Source: AEGEAN-183 sp964342745 (GTDB lineage: Bacteria; Pseudomonadota; Gammaproteobacteria; Magnimaribacterales; Magnimaribacteraceae). Taken from it: DNA of 64,000 bases. The notes below the pieces were generated by a model. That model worked only from the letters and a program-made list of their open reading frames with translations. It had not been told where the DNA came from and ran no database searches. Shown piece by piece: positions 34,780-43,023 of this stretch. Each line of letters opens with the position of its first letter. The first letter of the stretch is position 1. The DNA lies in contig CAYFFW010000003.1 of assembly GCA_964342745.1 (NCBI GenBank), positions 9,634-73,633 on the forward strand, read 5' to 3'. Both the position numbers and the translations under genes were made by a program.

Positions 34780-35208
34780 TTATATTTCTAGTTTATCTGG
34801 TTTTTGTGCTAAATGAGGATGCTCAGAGTTTCTGTAAACTTTAAGCTTAGTTAACATCTTCTTTCCTAGCTTACTTTTAGGTAACATACCTTTAACTGCA
34901 GATTTTATAGCGTCTTCTGGAGAACTCCTTAAAACTTCTTCTAAGGTCCTAGATTTGATACCTCCTGGATAGCCTGAATGTTTAAAATATTTCTTTTGAT
35001 CTAGCTTACTGCCTGTTACGTGAATTTTATCAGCATTAATAACTACTATGTAGTCACCTAAATCAGCATTTGGAGTATACTCAGGTTTATGCTTACCACT
35101 TAACCTCCGGGCAAGGGTGCTTGCTAAACGTCCAAGGGTTTTATCTTTAGCATCTACTAATATCCAAGATTCCTTTATATCTGACTGTTTAAAACTCTGG
35201 GTTTTCAT
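34780..35208 (-). CDS. rplM: 50S ribosomal protein L13
   Basis: L13 is an early assembly protein of the 50S subunit. The 142-residue sequence has ESWILVDAKDKTLGRLAS near the N-terminus, GDYIVVINADKIHVTG, and the HSGYPGGIKSRTLEE and AVKGMLPKSKLGKKML motifs. The ATG has a GGTAGGAA ribosome binding site. It is the first gene after a promoter with a GC-rich discriminator and may head a transcript reaching petABC and sspA. Confidence 0.97.
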   Translation of the reverse strand: MKTQSFKQSDIKESWILVDAKDKTLGRLASTLARRLSGKHKPEYTPNADLGDYIVVINADKIHVTGSKLDQKKYFKHSGYPGGIKSRTLEEVLRSSPEDAIKSAVKGMLPKSKLGKKMLTKLKVYRNSEHPHLAQKPDKLEI

Positions 35209-35228
35209 GAAATTCCTACCTTAGGAAA

Positions 35229-35266
35229 GCGCGCGCATTTTAATCTACCTAATGGGGTAGACACAA
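35229..35266 (-). promoter_or_regulatory. rplM promoter with GC discriminator and inverted repeat
   Basis: TTGTGT (35266-35261), an 18-base spacer and TAAAAT (35242-35237) read toward rplM. The bases just after the -10 are GCGCGCGC (35236-35229), extreme in this AT-rich sequence and typical of stringently controlled promoters. The spacer holds an inverted repeat TCTACC-N6-GGTAGA (35244-35261), a possible operator. Confidence 0.6.
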
Positions 35267-35350
35267 CATTAACTTAATAAATATTAATAGTTAAAAATAC
35301 AAGAAGTTGTTTTCCTTTTTTATTTAAACTCAATATATTAACCTTAAACC

Positions 35351-36433
35351 ATGGACTACCTTGATTTAAAGAAATATTTACCTTATTTAGCTTCAATATT
35401 TTTTGGTGCTGTCCTGGGTATCTTAATTTTTTTAATTTTTGGACTTCAAGATCAAAGCGAGGAGAAAGTAGAACCTAATAGTCTGTTAAAAATAGCTTCT
35501 TTTAATGAAGCAGTTAACAAGGCATCTTCTTCTGTAGTAAACATATATAGCAGTGTAATTGTAGATAATAATAGATCTCAACTTCCTTTTTCTGAAAGGT
35601 TTAATTCAATATTTGGTTTAAATAAATCGAGAATTCAATCTAGCCTAGGGTCTGGAGTTATTCTTTATGAAAGTGGTTATATTCTTACTAATCAGCATGT
35701 AATAGGAGATAAAAGCCTAGGTATTACAGTTGAGTTACCTAGTGGGAGAAAGGAGGAAGCTAAAATTATAGGCATAGATAAAGGAACTGATTTAGCGGTA
35801 TTAAAAATAAATCAAAATGAAGAGTTATCTTCTATGGAGATAGGAAATTCAGATAGCCTAAAAATAGGAGATATTGTTTTGGCTATAGGTAACCCATATG
35901 GCTTGGGGCAATCAGTGAGTATGGGCATAGTAAGTGCCACAGGAAGAGAATTTAATAATCCGTATTCAGATTATATTCAGACAGATGCAGCTATAAATAG
36001 AGGTAATTCTGGGGGAGCTTTAATTGACGCAACAGGTCGATTAGTTGGAATAAACACTCTAATAAGAAGCAGCTCTGGAGGATCGGAAGGAATTGGTCTG
36101 GCTATACCTTCTTTGAAAGTAATAGAGATTGTCAATGATCTAATACAGTTTGGTGAAGTTAGGCGAGGTTGGTTAGGTTTTGGTATAGATAGACGAATAT
36201 TGTCTAGAGAAAATAAACTAAGTATTAGCTATATATATCCAAATGGTCCGGCTAAGAAAGCAAAATTACAGGAAGGAGATTTGATAGTTGAAATAAATGG
36301 ACAAAAATCTTCGTACTCTCTTTTATTCCAAGAATTTGCGAGATCAAAACCAGGCACTGTCATTAAACTTAAAATTTTAAGAGATTATAGTTACCTTGAT
36401 ATTGATCTTCTTACTTCAAGGATGCCAAACTAA
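35351..36433 (+). CDS. degS: Membrane-anchored periplasmic serine protease, DegS-like
   Basis: An HtrA-family protease of 360 residues with an N-terminal membrane anchor (about 11-32), a trypsin-like domain and a single PDZ domain. The catalytic triad is visible as His in LTNQHVIGDK, Asp in GTDLAVLK and Ser in NRGNSGGALI. One PDZ and an uncleaved anchor point to DegS, the protease that senses misfolded porins and cuts the anti-sigma factor RseA; DegP and DegQ have two PDZ domains and a cleaved signal. The location near rplM-rpsI matches the E. coli degS neighbourhood. Its last 4 bases overlap convergent hisD. Confidence 0.9.
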   Translation: MDYLDLKKYLPYLASIFFGAVLGILIFLIFGLQDQSEEKVEPNSLLKIASFNEAVNKASSSVVNIYSSVIVDNNRSQLPFSERFNSIFGLNKSRIQSSLGSGVILYESGYILTNQHVIGDKSLGITVELPSGRKEEAKIIGIDKGTDLAVLKINQNEELSSMEIGNSDSLKIGDIVLAIGNPYGLGQSVSMGIVSATGREFNNPYSDYIQTDAAINRGNSGGALIDATGRLVGINTLIRSSSGGSEGIGLAIPSLKVIEIVNDLIQFGEVRRGWLGFGIDRRILSRENKLSISYIYPNGPAKKAKLQEGDLIVEINGQKSSYSLLFQEFARSKPGTVIKLKILRDYSYLDIDLLTSRMPN

Positions 36434-37734
36434 ATTGGCTTTTTTCTCTCATTTAATGAAAGAGAGTGTGCTGTAAGACCTTCTGCTTCAGCAATAACTG
36501 ATGCATGATGTATAAGCTCATTAAAACCTTCTGTATCAATGTCTGGATTTAAATGAATATAAGCAGATGAAATCAAGAAATCCTCCTTTCTTAAAATCGA
36601 AGTAAACCTTGAAGTCCCCATTGTAGGTAAAATGTGACTAGGTCCTAACACATAATCAGAGAGACCATTAGCCGAATCCTCTCCAACCAATATAGCTCCT
36701 GCTGATTTAACTAACTTTTTTAACTTATTAGCCTCTGAGCAAACTAAATGTAGATGTTCTGGTGCTAACTTATTTGCTATAGAGATAGATTCAATATTGT
36801 CTATTGCTTTTACTAACAGTCCATAATTACTTAGAGATTTCTCTATAACTTTTTTTCTTTGAAGTAATGGAAGTGTCTCTTTAATGTAATCTTGAACTTT
36901 TTCAATTAAATGCATATCTGATGAAATTAATATGGTACAGGCATGTTCGTCATGTTCTGCTTGAGCCATTAAATCTAGAGCAATTGTTCTTGGATTAGAT
37001 GTTTTATCTGCTACTACAACTAATTCAGATGGTCCTGCTATCATATCTACTCCAACCTCTCCAAATAATAGTTTTTTAGCCTCAGAAACATATTTATTTC
37101 CTGGACCTATAATCTTTTGAACTCTTGGTATAGTTTCACTTCCATATGTAAATGCAGCTATTGCCTGTGCACCTCCAATAGAAAAAACTTTATCTATACC
37201 AGCTATAGAACAGGCAGCAAGAACTAGATCATTAGGTTTATTGTTCATAAATGGAGTAGTTAAATAAATCTCATTTACTCCTGCAGCTTTTGCAGGAGCT
37301 GAAGCCATAAGAACAGTTGAAGGATAGGAGGCCTTGCCTCCGGGTGCATATATAAGGACTTTTTGTAAGGCTCTTACATACTGACTTACCTCCTCATTAA
37401 TATTTTTTTCTCTATGGTTAAAATCTTCACTATAAAATTTAGCAATCCTATTAAAAGAAAAATTCAGAGCCTCTATCACCTTCTTTTCAACTTTCTTAGT
37501 GGATCTTTGAATTTCTTCCTTATCAATTACTAGTTCTTGTGAAATTTTGACGTTTCTATCATCTAACTTATTGGTTAGATTGATTATGGCCTTATCGCCC
37601 CCTATTTTTACCTTATTAATAATCCTTAGAACTTCTTTAGATAAATCTGAATTAAATGATATTCTATTATCAAGATAATCCTTAAATCCTTTTAAGAATT
37701 CTTTTTCTTCGCTATCTAATTTAAACCCGAACAT
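36430..37734 (-). CDS. hisD: Histidinol dehydrogenase
   Basis: HisD carries out the last two oxidations of histidine synthesis, histidinol to histidine, with NAD and zinc. The 434-residue protein has YAPGGKASYPSTVLM, the GPGNKYVSEAKK motif, the zinc and catalytic region AQAEHDEHACTILIS, and LAPEHLHLV. Full length. It follows hisG by 7 bases; the murA-hisG-hisD order is standard. Other his genes, including hisZ, are not in this window. Confidence 0.96.
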   Translation of the reverse strand: MFGFKLDSEEKEFLKGFKDYLDNRISFNSDLSKEVLRIINKVKIGGDKAIINLTNKLDDRNVKISQELVIDKEEIQRSTKKVEKKVIEALNFSFNRIAKFYSEDFNHREKNINEEVSQYVRALQKVLIYAPGGKASYPSTVLMASAPAKAAGVNEIYLTTPFMNNKPNDLVLAACSIAGIDKVFSIGGAQAIAAFTYGSETIPRVQKIIGPGNKYVSEAKKLLFGEVGVDMIAGPSELVVVADKTSNPRTIALDLMAQAEHDEHACTILISSDMHLIEKVQDYIKETLPLLQRKKVIEKSLSNYGLLVKAIDNIESISIANKLAPEHLHLVCSEANKLKKLVKSAGAILVGEDSANGLSDYVLGPSHILPTMGTSRFTSILRKEDFLISSAYIHLNPDIDTEGFNELIHHASVIAEAEGLTAHSLSLNERKKPI

Positions 37735-37741
37735 AAAAAAA

Positions 37742-38365
37742 CTAGTTAAATGAAGACATAAAATCTTCTATAAGATTTTTCTTAGTTTTTAAGCTGGCTA
37801 TATTGGCAATCAATCTAGTAGAGATATCTCTTACTACTTCTATTTCTTTTAGACCATTTTCTTTCAAGGTCTTTCCAGAATCTACTAAATCAATAATCAC
37901 ATCAGATAACCCCATTTCTGGAGCTATTTCTTGCGAACCATGTAAATAAATGATGTCTGACTGAAGTCCTTTTTCTTCTAGAAAGGTCTTTGCTATATTT
38001 GGGTATTTTGTTGCCACTTTCAACTTTGACTTTCTATTAAAATTTAGACTTTTAGCAGCCAAAGAAAGCCTACACTTACATATAGATAAATCTTCAAGCT
38101 CTATAAACTCTTCAGATTCCTTTTCCATAATAATATCTTTACCAACTATACCTAAATGAGCTATACCTGAAGAAACATAGGTAGGAATATCCCAACCCCT
38201 CACAACAAGGACTTTGATGTTAGGAGTATTCGTATCAATTAGTATTTTTCTAGTTTTCTTAGGGTTTTTCTTTAATTGAAACCTTGTCTCTTTTATTAAA
38301 TCTAAGAATTTATCTAAAACTCTACCCTTTTGAATTGCAATTATTAATTCTGGTAATTCTTTCAT
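37742..38365 (-). CDS. hisG: ATP phosphoribosyltransferase, short form
   Basis: HisG starts histidine synthesis by joining ATP and PRPP. At 207 residues this is the short form, which lacks the C-terminal regulatory domain and needs the partner HisZ for activity and feedback control. Motifs include IAIQKGRVLDKFLD at the N-terminus and the PRPP loop region SDVIIDLVDSGKTLKENGL. It starts 3 bases after murA. PRPP is supplied by prs at 60503. Confidence 0.94.
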   Translation of the reverse strand: MKELPELIIAIQKGRVLDKFLDLIKETRFQLKKNPKKTRKILIDTNTPNIKVLVVRGWDIPTYVSSGIAHLGIVGKDIIMEKESEEFIELEDLSICKCRLSLAAKSLNFNRKSKLKVATKYPNIAKTFLEEKGLQSDIIYLHGSQEIAPEMGLSDVIIDLVDSGKTLKENGLKEIEVVRDISTRLIANIASLKTKKNLIEDFMSSFN

Positions 38366-38368
38366 TTT

Positions 38369-39628
38369 TTAAGAAATCCTTTCTATATCTGCTCCTAGAA
38401 TATTTAATTTTTCTTCTATTCTTTCGTAACCTCTATCTATATGATAAATACGGTCAATTTGTGTTGTTCCTTCAGCTACTAAACCAGCTAAAACTAAGCT
38501 AGCAGAAGCTCTAAGGTCTGTAGCCATTACTGGAGCTCCTATCAAATTCTTTGCTCCTTCGATGATAGCTGTATTTCCTCTTAAAGAAATTTTTCCTCCC
38601 ATTCGGACTATCTCTTGAACATGCATAAATCTGTTTTCAAATATATTCTCAGTTACTGTAGAGGTTCCCTCTGCAATAGAATTTAGAGCAATAAATTGAG
38701 CCTGCATATCTGTAGGAAAAGAAGGATAGGGCCCTGTACTTAAGCTTGTAGCTATTGGTCTTTCTTTTTCCATTTTTAGAGAAAGCCAGTCCTCACCAGA
38801 TTCGATGGTAGCTCCAACTTCCTTTAATTTACTAACAACAGATTCTACTGAATCAGGTCTACTTCCTCTTATTTTTATGTGTCCACCTGTCATAGCTACA
38901 GCAGTTAAGTAAGTAGCTGTTTCAACTCTATCGGGCATGACTGAAAAATTACACCCCTGTAATGTTTCGACGCCTTCTATAATAATCTGATCTGTTCCTT
39001 GGCCTTTAATATCAGCTCCCATTTGATTCAGACAAAGAGCTAAATCAACAACCTCTGGTTCTTTAGCCGCATTATTTATTTTAGTTGTTCCTTCTGCTAA
39101 GGAAGCAGCCATTATTACGTTCTCAGTTGCAGTTACGCTCACTGGATCAAAATCTATTGTTGTTCCTTTAAGTCTGCCTTTTACTTCGGCATTTATATAG
39201 CCTGCTTCTAAAGAAATTGTTGCTCCCATACTTCTCATGGCATCAATGTGAAGATTTACTGGCCTACTACCAATAGCACATCCTCCGGGAAGTGCGACTT
39301 TGGCTTTCTTAAATTTAGAAAGTAAGGGACCAAGAACTAATACAGATGCTCTCATGGTTTTAACTAGTTCATATCTAGCATTTAGATTTTTAATTGAAGA
39401 AGAGTCAATAAAAACGTCCATATCCTCATTAAGCATTATCTCTATTCCCATAGAGCCTAAGAGTTCGATCATAGTTGTGACATCATTCAAATGAGGTAAA
39501 TTACCTACTTTCATAGGAGAATCAGCTAATAAAGAAGCTGCTAAAATTGGCAAAGCAGAATTTTTTGCACCTGAAGCAAATATCTCTCCTACCAATTGAT
39601 TCCTACCTTTTATTAAGAGCTTATCCAT
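38369..39628 (-). CDS. murA: UDP-N-acetylglucosamine 1-carboxyvinyltransferase
   Basis: MurA transfers enolpyruvate from PEP to UDP-GlcNAc, the committed step of peptidoglycan synthesis. The 419-residue protein shows the N-terminal GAKNSALPILAASLLADSP and the catalytic loop LPGGCAIGSRPVNLH with Cys117, the residue alkylated by fosfomycin. The two-domain inside-out barrel length is normal. mlaC lies 12 bases upstream; ibaG and mlaB, which commonly separate them, are absent. Confidence 0.97.
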   Translation of the reverse strand: MDKLLIKGRNQLVGEIFASGAKNSALPILAASLLADSPMKVGNLPHLNDVTTMIELLGSMGIEIMLNEDMDVFIDSSSIKNLNARYELVKTMRASVLVLGPLLSKFKKAKVALPGGCAIGSRPVNLHIDAMRSMGATISLEAGYINAEVKGRLKGTTIDFDPVSVTATENVIMAASLAEGTTKINNAAKEPEVVDLALCLNQMGADIKGQGTDQIIIEGVETLQGCNFSVMPDRVETATYLTAVAMTGGHIKIRGSRPDSVESVVSKLKEVGATIESGEDWLSLKMEKERPIATSLSTGPYPSFPTDMQAQFIALNSIAEGTSTVTENIFENRFMHVQEIVRMGGKISLRGNTAIIEGAKNLIGAPVMATDLRASASLVLAGLVAEGTTQIDRIYHIDRGYERIEEKLNILGADIERIS

Positions 39629-39640
39629 GTTTAAGTTTAA

Positions 39641-40246
39641 TTAAATTGAAGTTATCCACTTATCAATTACCACATCCATATCATTATCTTCAGTTTTCAT
39701 AAGAGAGTAGAACTGATTTCTAAATGTTAATCCAAGATTAACCCCATTTATAACAATATTGATAAGCTTCCACTTTCCATTTTCATTTAAATACATGTCA
39801 TAGGTAGCAGGATAAACCTTTGTAGAGGTAACAATCTTGAGAAAAACTTTTTCTTTTTTACTTTTACTAGACTTCATTGATTCAGGTGAAACTATTATTT
39901 CTTCATCTTTAAATTCAGCAAGTGTCTTTGAATAAGTCCTTAAAAGGCTTCTTTCGAAGACTTCTGTGAATCTCATTATTTGATCTTTAGTAGCCAATTT
40001 ATAGTGTTTACCCATTACATTTCTTGATATTCTTTTAAAATCGACTAAAGGTTGTAAAGAAGATGAAATTGCATCTATGAATTCATCAGGGTTCTCTATG
40101 TAAACTGATTGCTTTTCTTTAACTACTTTAACAATATCCGCATGTATTTTTTCAACATACTCAGGAGAACTCTCGCCACTTACTGTCAATGTAAACAATA
40201 AATTTATGCAGAAAATTAAACTAATAAAAGAAAAGTGTTGTCTCAT
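39641..40246 (-). CDS. mlaC: Periplasmic phospholipid-binding protein MlaC
   Basis: MlaC ferries phospholipids between the outer-membrane MlaA complex and the inner-membrane MlaFEDB transporter. The 201-residue sequence has a signal peptide (about 1-24), SLQPLVDFKRISRNVMG, RFTEVFERSLLRTYSKTL and the C-terminal KLINIVINGVNLGLTFRNQF, all typical of the Tol_Tol_Ttg2 family. mlaF, mlaE, mlaD and mlaB are not adjacent: mlaC is now first in the transcript and directly precedes murA, while the divergent yrbG starts only about 100 bases away. Confidence 0.9.
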   Translation of the reverse strand: MRQHFSFISLIFCINLLFTLTVSGESSPEYVEKIHADIVKVVKEKQSVYIENPDEFIDAISSSLQPLVDFKRISRNVMGKHYKLATKDQIMRFTEVFERSLLRTYSKTLAEFKDEEIIVSPESMKSSKSKKEKVFLKIVTSTKVYPATYDMYLNENGKWKLINIVINGVNLGLTFRNQFYSLMKTEDNDMDVVIDKWITSI

Positions 40247-40278
40247 AGTATAGGGAGATAATTAGAGCTATATGAATT

Positions 40279-40306
40279 TTGAAGTTATTATATCACCTGC
40301 TTTAAA
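40279..40306 (+). promoter_or_regulatory. Possible yrbG-kdsD-lptC-lptB-rpoN promoter
   Basis: TTGAAG, 16 bases, TTTAAA read rightward toward yrbG. It overlaps the leftward -10 of mlaC, so the two divergent transcripts may compete. Confidence 0.35.
40287..40295 (-). promoter_or_regulatory. Extended -10 promoter of mlaC-murA-hisG-hisD
   Basis: TGATATAAT reading leftward is a consensus -10 with a TG extension, about 40 bases before the mlaC ATG. No clear -35 is seen. Confidence 0.5.
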
Positions 40307-40347
40307 CAACCTTAGTGAATTAAAGTTCATTCTTTGAGAACCTTTAA

Positions 40348-41292
40348 GTGAGTATTTTAACCATTTTTTATATAGTAACTGGAATAGTGCTTGTATGGGT
40401 TAGTGCTGAAAAACTTGAAAAATATTCTGTTCTAGCTTCGAATAAATATGGCATATCACCCTTCCTTATTGGTTCAACAATCATAGCTTTTGGAACTTCA
40501 GCTCCTGAGATACTTACAAGTTTCTTTGCAGCTTTAGAGAATAAACCTTTAATGGTAGTTGGGAATGTAATTGGTTCCAATGTGGCAAACATAGCTTTAG
40601 TTTTTGGTCTAACTTTAGGGGTATTATTTTACAAAAATAAGGTTTTCTCTTCTGTTAAAGAAATATCACTAAATTTGATTATTCTTATTGTTTCTACACT
40701 TATAGTTTGTCTGGTTTTATTTTTTAATCCTTTTTCTAAATTATCTTCTTTGCTTCTTATTTCTTCGTTGATTGTAGTTATTCTTATCTGGTACAAAGCA
40801 GATACCGTAAGTGACTTTCAGGTTGAAGAGCTAAAGGAAGAGCATTTAATTCTTAAATTATTAATGTCTATTTTCTTTTTAGTTCTGGCTGCTTGGCTTA
40901 TAACCCGGGGAGCTTTAGATCTATTAGTTAGCTTTGGTGCAGGAGAGCTGTTTATAGGTTTTACAGTTTTAGCAATTGGTACCAGCATCCCTGAAATAGC
41001 TGCTTCACTTGCTTTGGCTTTAAAAGGAAGAAATGAAACTGTTGCTGGAACTCTTATAGGCTCAAATATCTTTAATGGTCTTTTAGTATTAGCGATTCCT
41101 GGAATCATGGGTACATATACAAATTTTAATTACATAAAATGGGTTCCTCTTTTGGGCCTACTTTTATTTGTAACTGTTATATTTTGTCTTTATATCTTCC
41201 TTAGAATTAAAGAACCTAAAAGAGCTAGTATATCTATATGTATTTTATTGTTTATAAGTTATTTCATATCATTATCATTAGCTTACACTTAG
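40348..41292 (+). CDS. yrbG: Na+/Ca2+ exchanger family protein YrbG
   Basis: A member of the CaCA cation exchangers, 314 residues with about ten membrane helices. It has the two inverted alpha-repeats: IAFGTSAPEILTSF with GNVIGSNVANI (about 46-83), and LAIGTSIPEIAASL with GTLIGSNIFN (about 210-243), which bind the transported ion. The start is GTG at 40348. yrbG-kdsD is a conserved pair at the lpt locus. The physiological substrate of YrbG is not established; LPS and envelope context is by neighbourhood only. Confidence 0.92.
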   Translation: MSILTIFYIVTGIVLVWVSAEKLEKYSVLASNKYGISPFLIGSTIIAFGTSAPEILTSFFAALENKPLMVVGNVIGSNVANIALVFGLTLGVLFYKNKVFSSVKEISLNLIILIVSTLIVCLVLFFNPFSKLSSLLLISSLIVVILIWYKADTVSDFQVEELKEEHLILKLLMSIFFLVLAAWLITRGALDLLVSFGAGELFIGFTVLAIGTSIPEIAASLALALKGRNETVAGTLIGSNIFNGLLVLAIPGIMGTYTNFNYIKWVPLLGLLLFVTVIFCLYIFLRIKEPKRASISICILLFISYFISLSLAYT

Positions 41293-41310
41293 ATAATTAG
41301 AAAGAATGCT

Positions 41311-42279
41311 ATGAAGAAAAAAAATCATGTTACATCAGCTAAAAGGACACTTAATATTGAGGCTAAGGCCTTAAAAAAACTTTCTGAAAACTTAGACCCT
41401 AATTTTTCTAAGATATGTGAAGCAATTCTTAAGTCAAAAGGTAAGATAATTACTATAGGGGTAGGTAAATCAGGTCATATAGCTCAAAAAATATCAGCTA
41501 CCCTTTCAAGCACAGGATCTCCTTCTTACTTCATACATGCAACTGAGGCACTTCATGGGGATATGGGTATGATATCTAAAGCTGACTGCATTTTAGTGTT
41601 TTCCCATTCTGGAGAATCTAAAGAAGTGGTCAGTTTGATACCCTCTTTGAAAGGTATTGGATGTAAGGTCTTTTCTGTGACTGGTCCAACTGAATCTACA
41701 ATAGCAAAAAAAACTGACATTAATATTTCAACTGGGGTCTTTAAAGAAGCTTGCCCTTTAGACCTAGCACCCACTTCAAGTACCACAGCAGCTTTAGCTT
41801 TAGGGGATGCCTTAGCAATTGCTTTGCTTGAAAGCAAAAAATTTAGCCCTGAAGATTTTGCTAAATCTCACCCTGGAGGAAAATTGGGTAAAAAATTAAC
41901 TTTAAAAGTAAAAGATATTATGAATAAAGGAAAAAGCCTGCCTTCTGTAACTCCAAATACACCACTTTCAGAAGCTTTAGTAGAAATTTCAAATAAAGGC
42001 CTTGGGATAGTACTTGTCATTGAAAAAAGGAAACTCAAAGGAGTTTTTACCGATGGTGATTTAAGAAGAACGATTGAATTAAAGAAAGATATTCACAAAA
42101 CTAAGATATCCTCAGTTATGTCCAAGAATGCAAAAACTATCCAAGAGTTTTCTTTAGCTGCAAAAGCTATAGACCTAATGGAAAAGAATAATATATATGT
42201 ATTAGTTGTCTTGAACTCCTCGAACAGCCCTGTTGGCGTTTTACGTATGCATGATTTGATGCAATCAGGCTTAGTTTAA
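41311..42279 (+). CDS. kdsD: Arabinose 5-phosphate isomerase
   Basis: KdsD converts ribulose 5-phosphate to arabinose 5-phosphate for KdsA. The 322-residue protein has an N-terminal SIS domain (GVGKSGHIAQKISATLSSTG, HATEALHGDMG, SHSGESKEVV) and a C-terminal pair of CBS domains (KVKDIMNKGKSLPSV and KISSVMSKNAKTIQE). kdsC, which normally follows and dephosphorylates KDO 8-phosphate, is absent; lptC starts 9 bases later. Full length. Confidence 0.95.
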   Translation: MKKKNHVTSAKRTLNIEAKALKKLSENLDPNFSKICEAILKSKGKIITIGVGKSGHIAQKISATLSSTGSPSYFIHATEALHGDMGMISKADCILVFSHSGESKEVVSLIPSLKGIGCKVFSVTGPTESTIAKKTDINISTGVFKEACPLDLAPTSSTTAALALGDALAIALLESKKFSPEDFAKSHPGGKLGKKLTLKVKDIMNKGKSLPSVTPNTPLSEALVEISNKGLGIVLVIEKRKLKGVFTDGDLRRTIELKKDIHKTKISSVMSKNAKTIQEFSLAAKAIDLMEKNNIYVLVVLNSSNSPVGVLRMHDLMQSGLV

Positions 42280-42287
42280 AATTTTAA

Positions 42288-43022
42288 GTGAAAAGAAATA
42301 CTTTCTTTATTATTAGTCTAGTTTTATTTGGAGCACTCATAATTTTTTACAGACCAGAAATTTTATTTAGTCCATATAAAGATAGAGAAAGCCTGCCAAC
42401 TCAACTTTTTTCTGCTGAAAAACCATTTTGGAGAATTGAAAATTCTTCGGGTTTCTTTGAATTAAGTTCACTAAAACTTGTAGAAGAGGATAAAGAAAAA
42501 AACTTTTTATTGTATGAGCCATTATTTAAATCGTTTGTTCAAGGAAATACTCAAAGTTCCGCTTCTTCAGTGAGTGCATCTCTTCATCTGCCTGAGGAAA
42601 GCTTAATAATGAGAAATAATGTTCATTTAACAGTTTCAGAAACGGAAGACAAAATCGATCTTTTCACTGATAGTTTGAGCGTAAATCTAAAAAATAAAAC
42701 ATATTCTTCAGACAATAAAGTCATGGTAAAAAACTCTTCTTTAAACTTAATTTCATCTGGATTTAGTATTACGACCAATTCAAGTGGTATAGGTAAAGAA
42801 ATTTCTTTTGACAATGCTCATTTTGTAAATAATGAAACTGAAAATAAATTCCAAGGAAAAGCTGATTTGATAATTTATAGAAGCCCTTCTGAGATACTAA
42901 GCATGAAAGGCTCTGCAGAAGTAAATATAAATTCTTCTATAATTACAGCTGAAGAGATTGAATTTAATTTTAAAACTAAGAAAATAATTAGTTCTAAGAA
43001 ATCAAAAATAATTAAATCTTAA
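42288..43022 (+). CDS. lptC: LPS transport protein LptC with LptA-like C-terminal extension
   Basis: LptC is anchored in the inner membrane and passes LPS from LptBFG to the periplasmic LptA bridge. The 244-residue protein has a membrane anchor (about 5-21) and an LptC-type jellyroll (about 40-180, with SVSASLHLPEESLIMRNNV and SSGFSITTNSSGIGKEISFD). E. coli LptC is 191 residues. The extra 60 residues (about 187-239: FQGKADLIIYRSPSEILSMK, GSAEVNINSS, ITAEEIEFNF) read like the LptA repeat GxA..Y....VLTGNAxL....I.GDxI.Y. lptA should lie between lptC and lptB but is not present. GTG start at 42288. The hybrid reading is inference. Confidence 0.82.
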   Translation: MKRNTFFIISLVLFGALIIFYRPEILFSPYKDRESLPTQLFSAEKPFWRIENSSGFFELSSLKLVEEDKEKNFLLYEPLFKSFVQGNTQSSASSVSASLHLPEESLIMRNNVHLTVSETEDKIDLFTDSLSVNLKNKTYSSDNKVMVKNSSLNLISSGFSITTNSSGIGKEISFDNAHFVNNETENKFQGKADLIIYRSPSEILSMKGSAEVNINSSIITAEEIEFNFKTKKIISSKKSKIIKS

Positions 43023-43023
43023 A

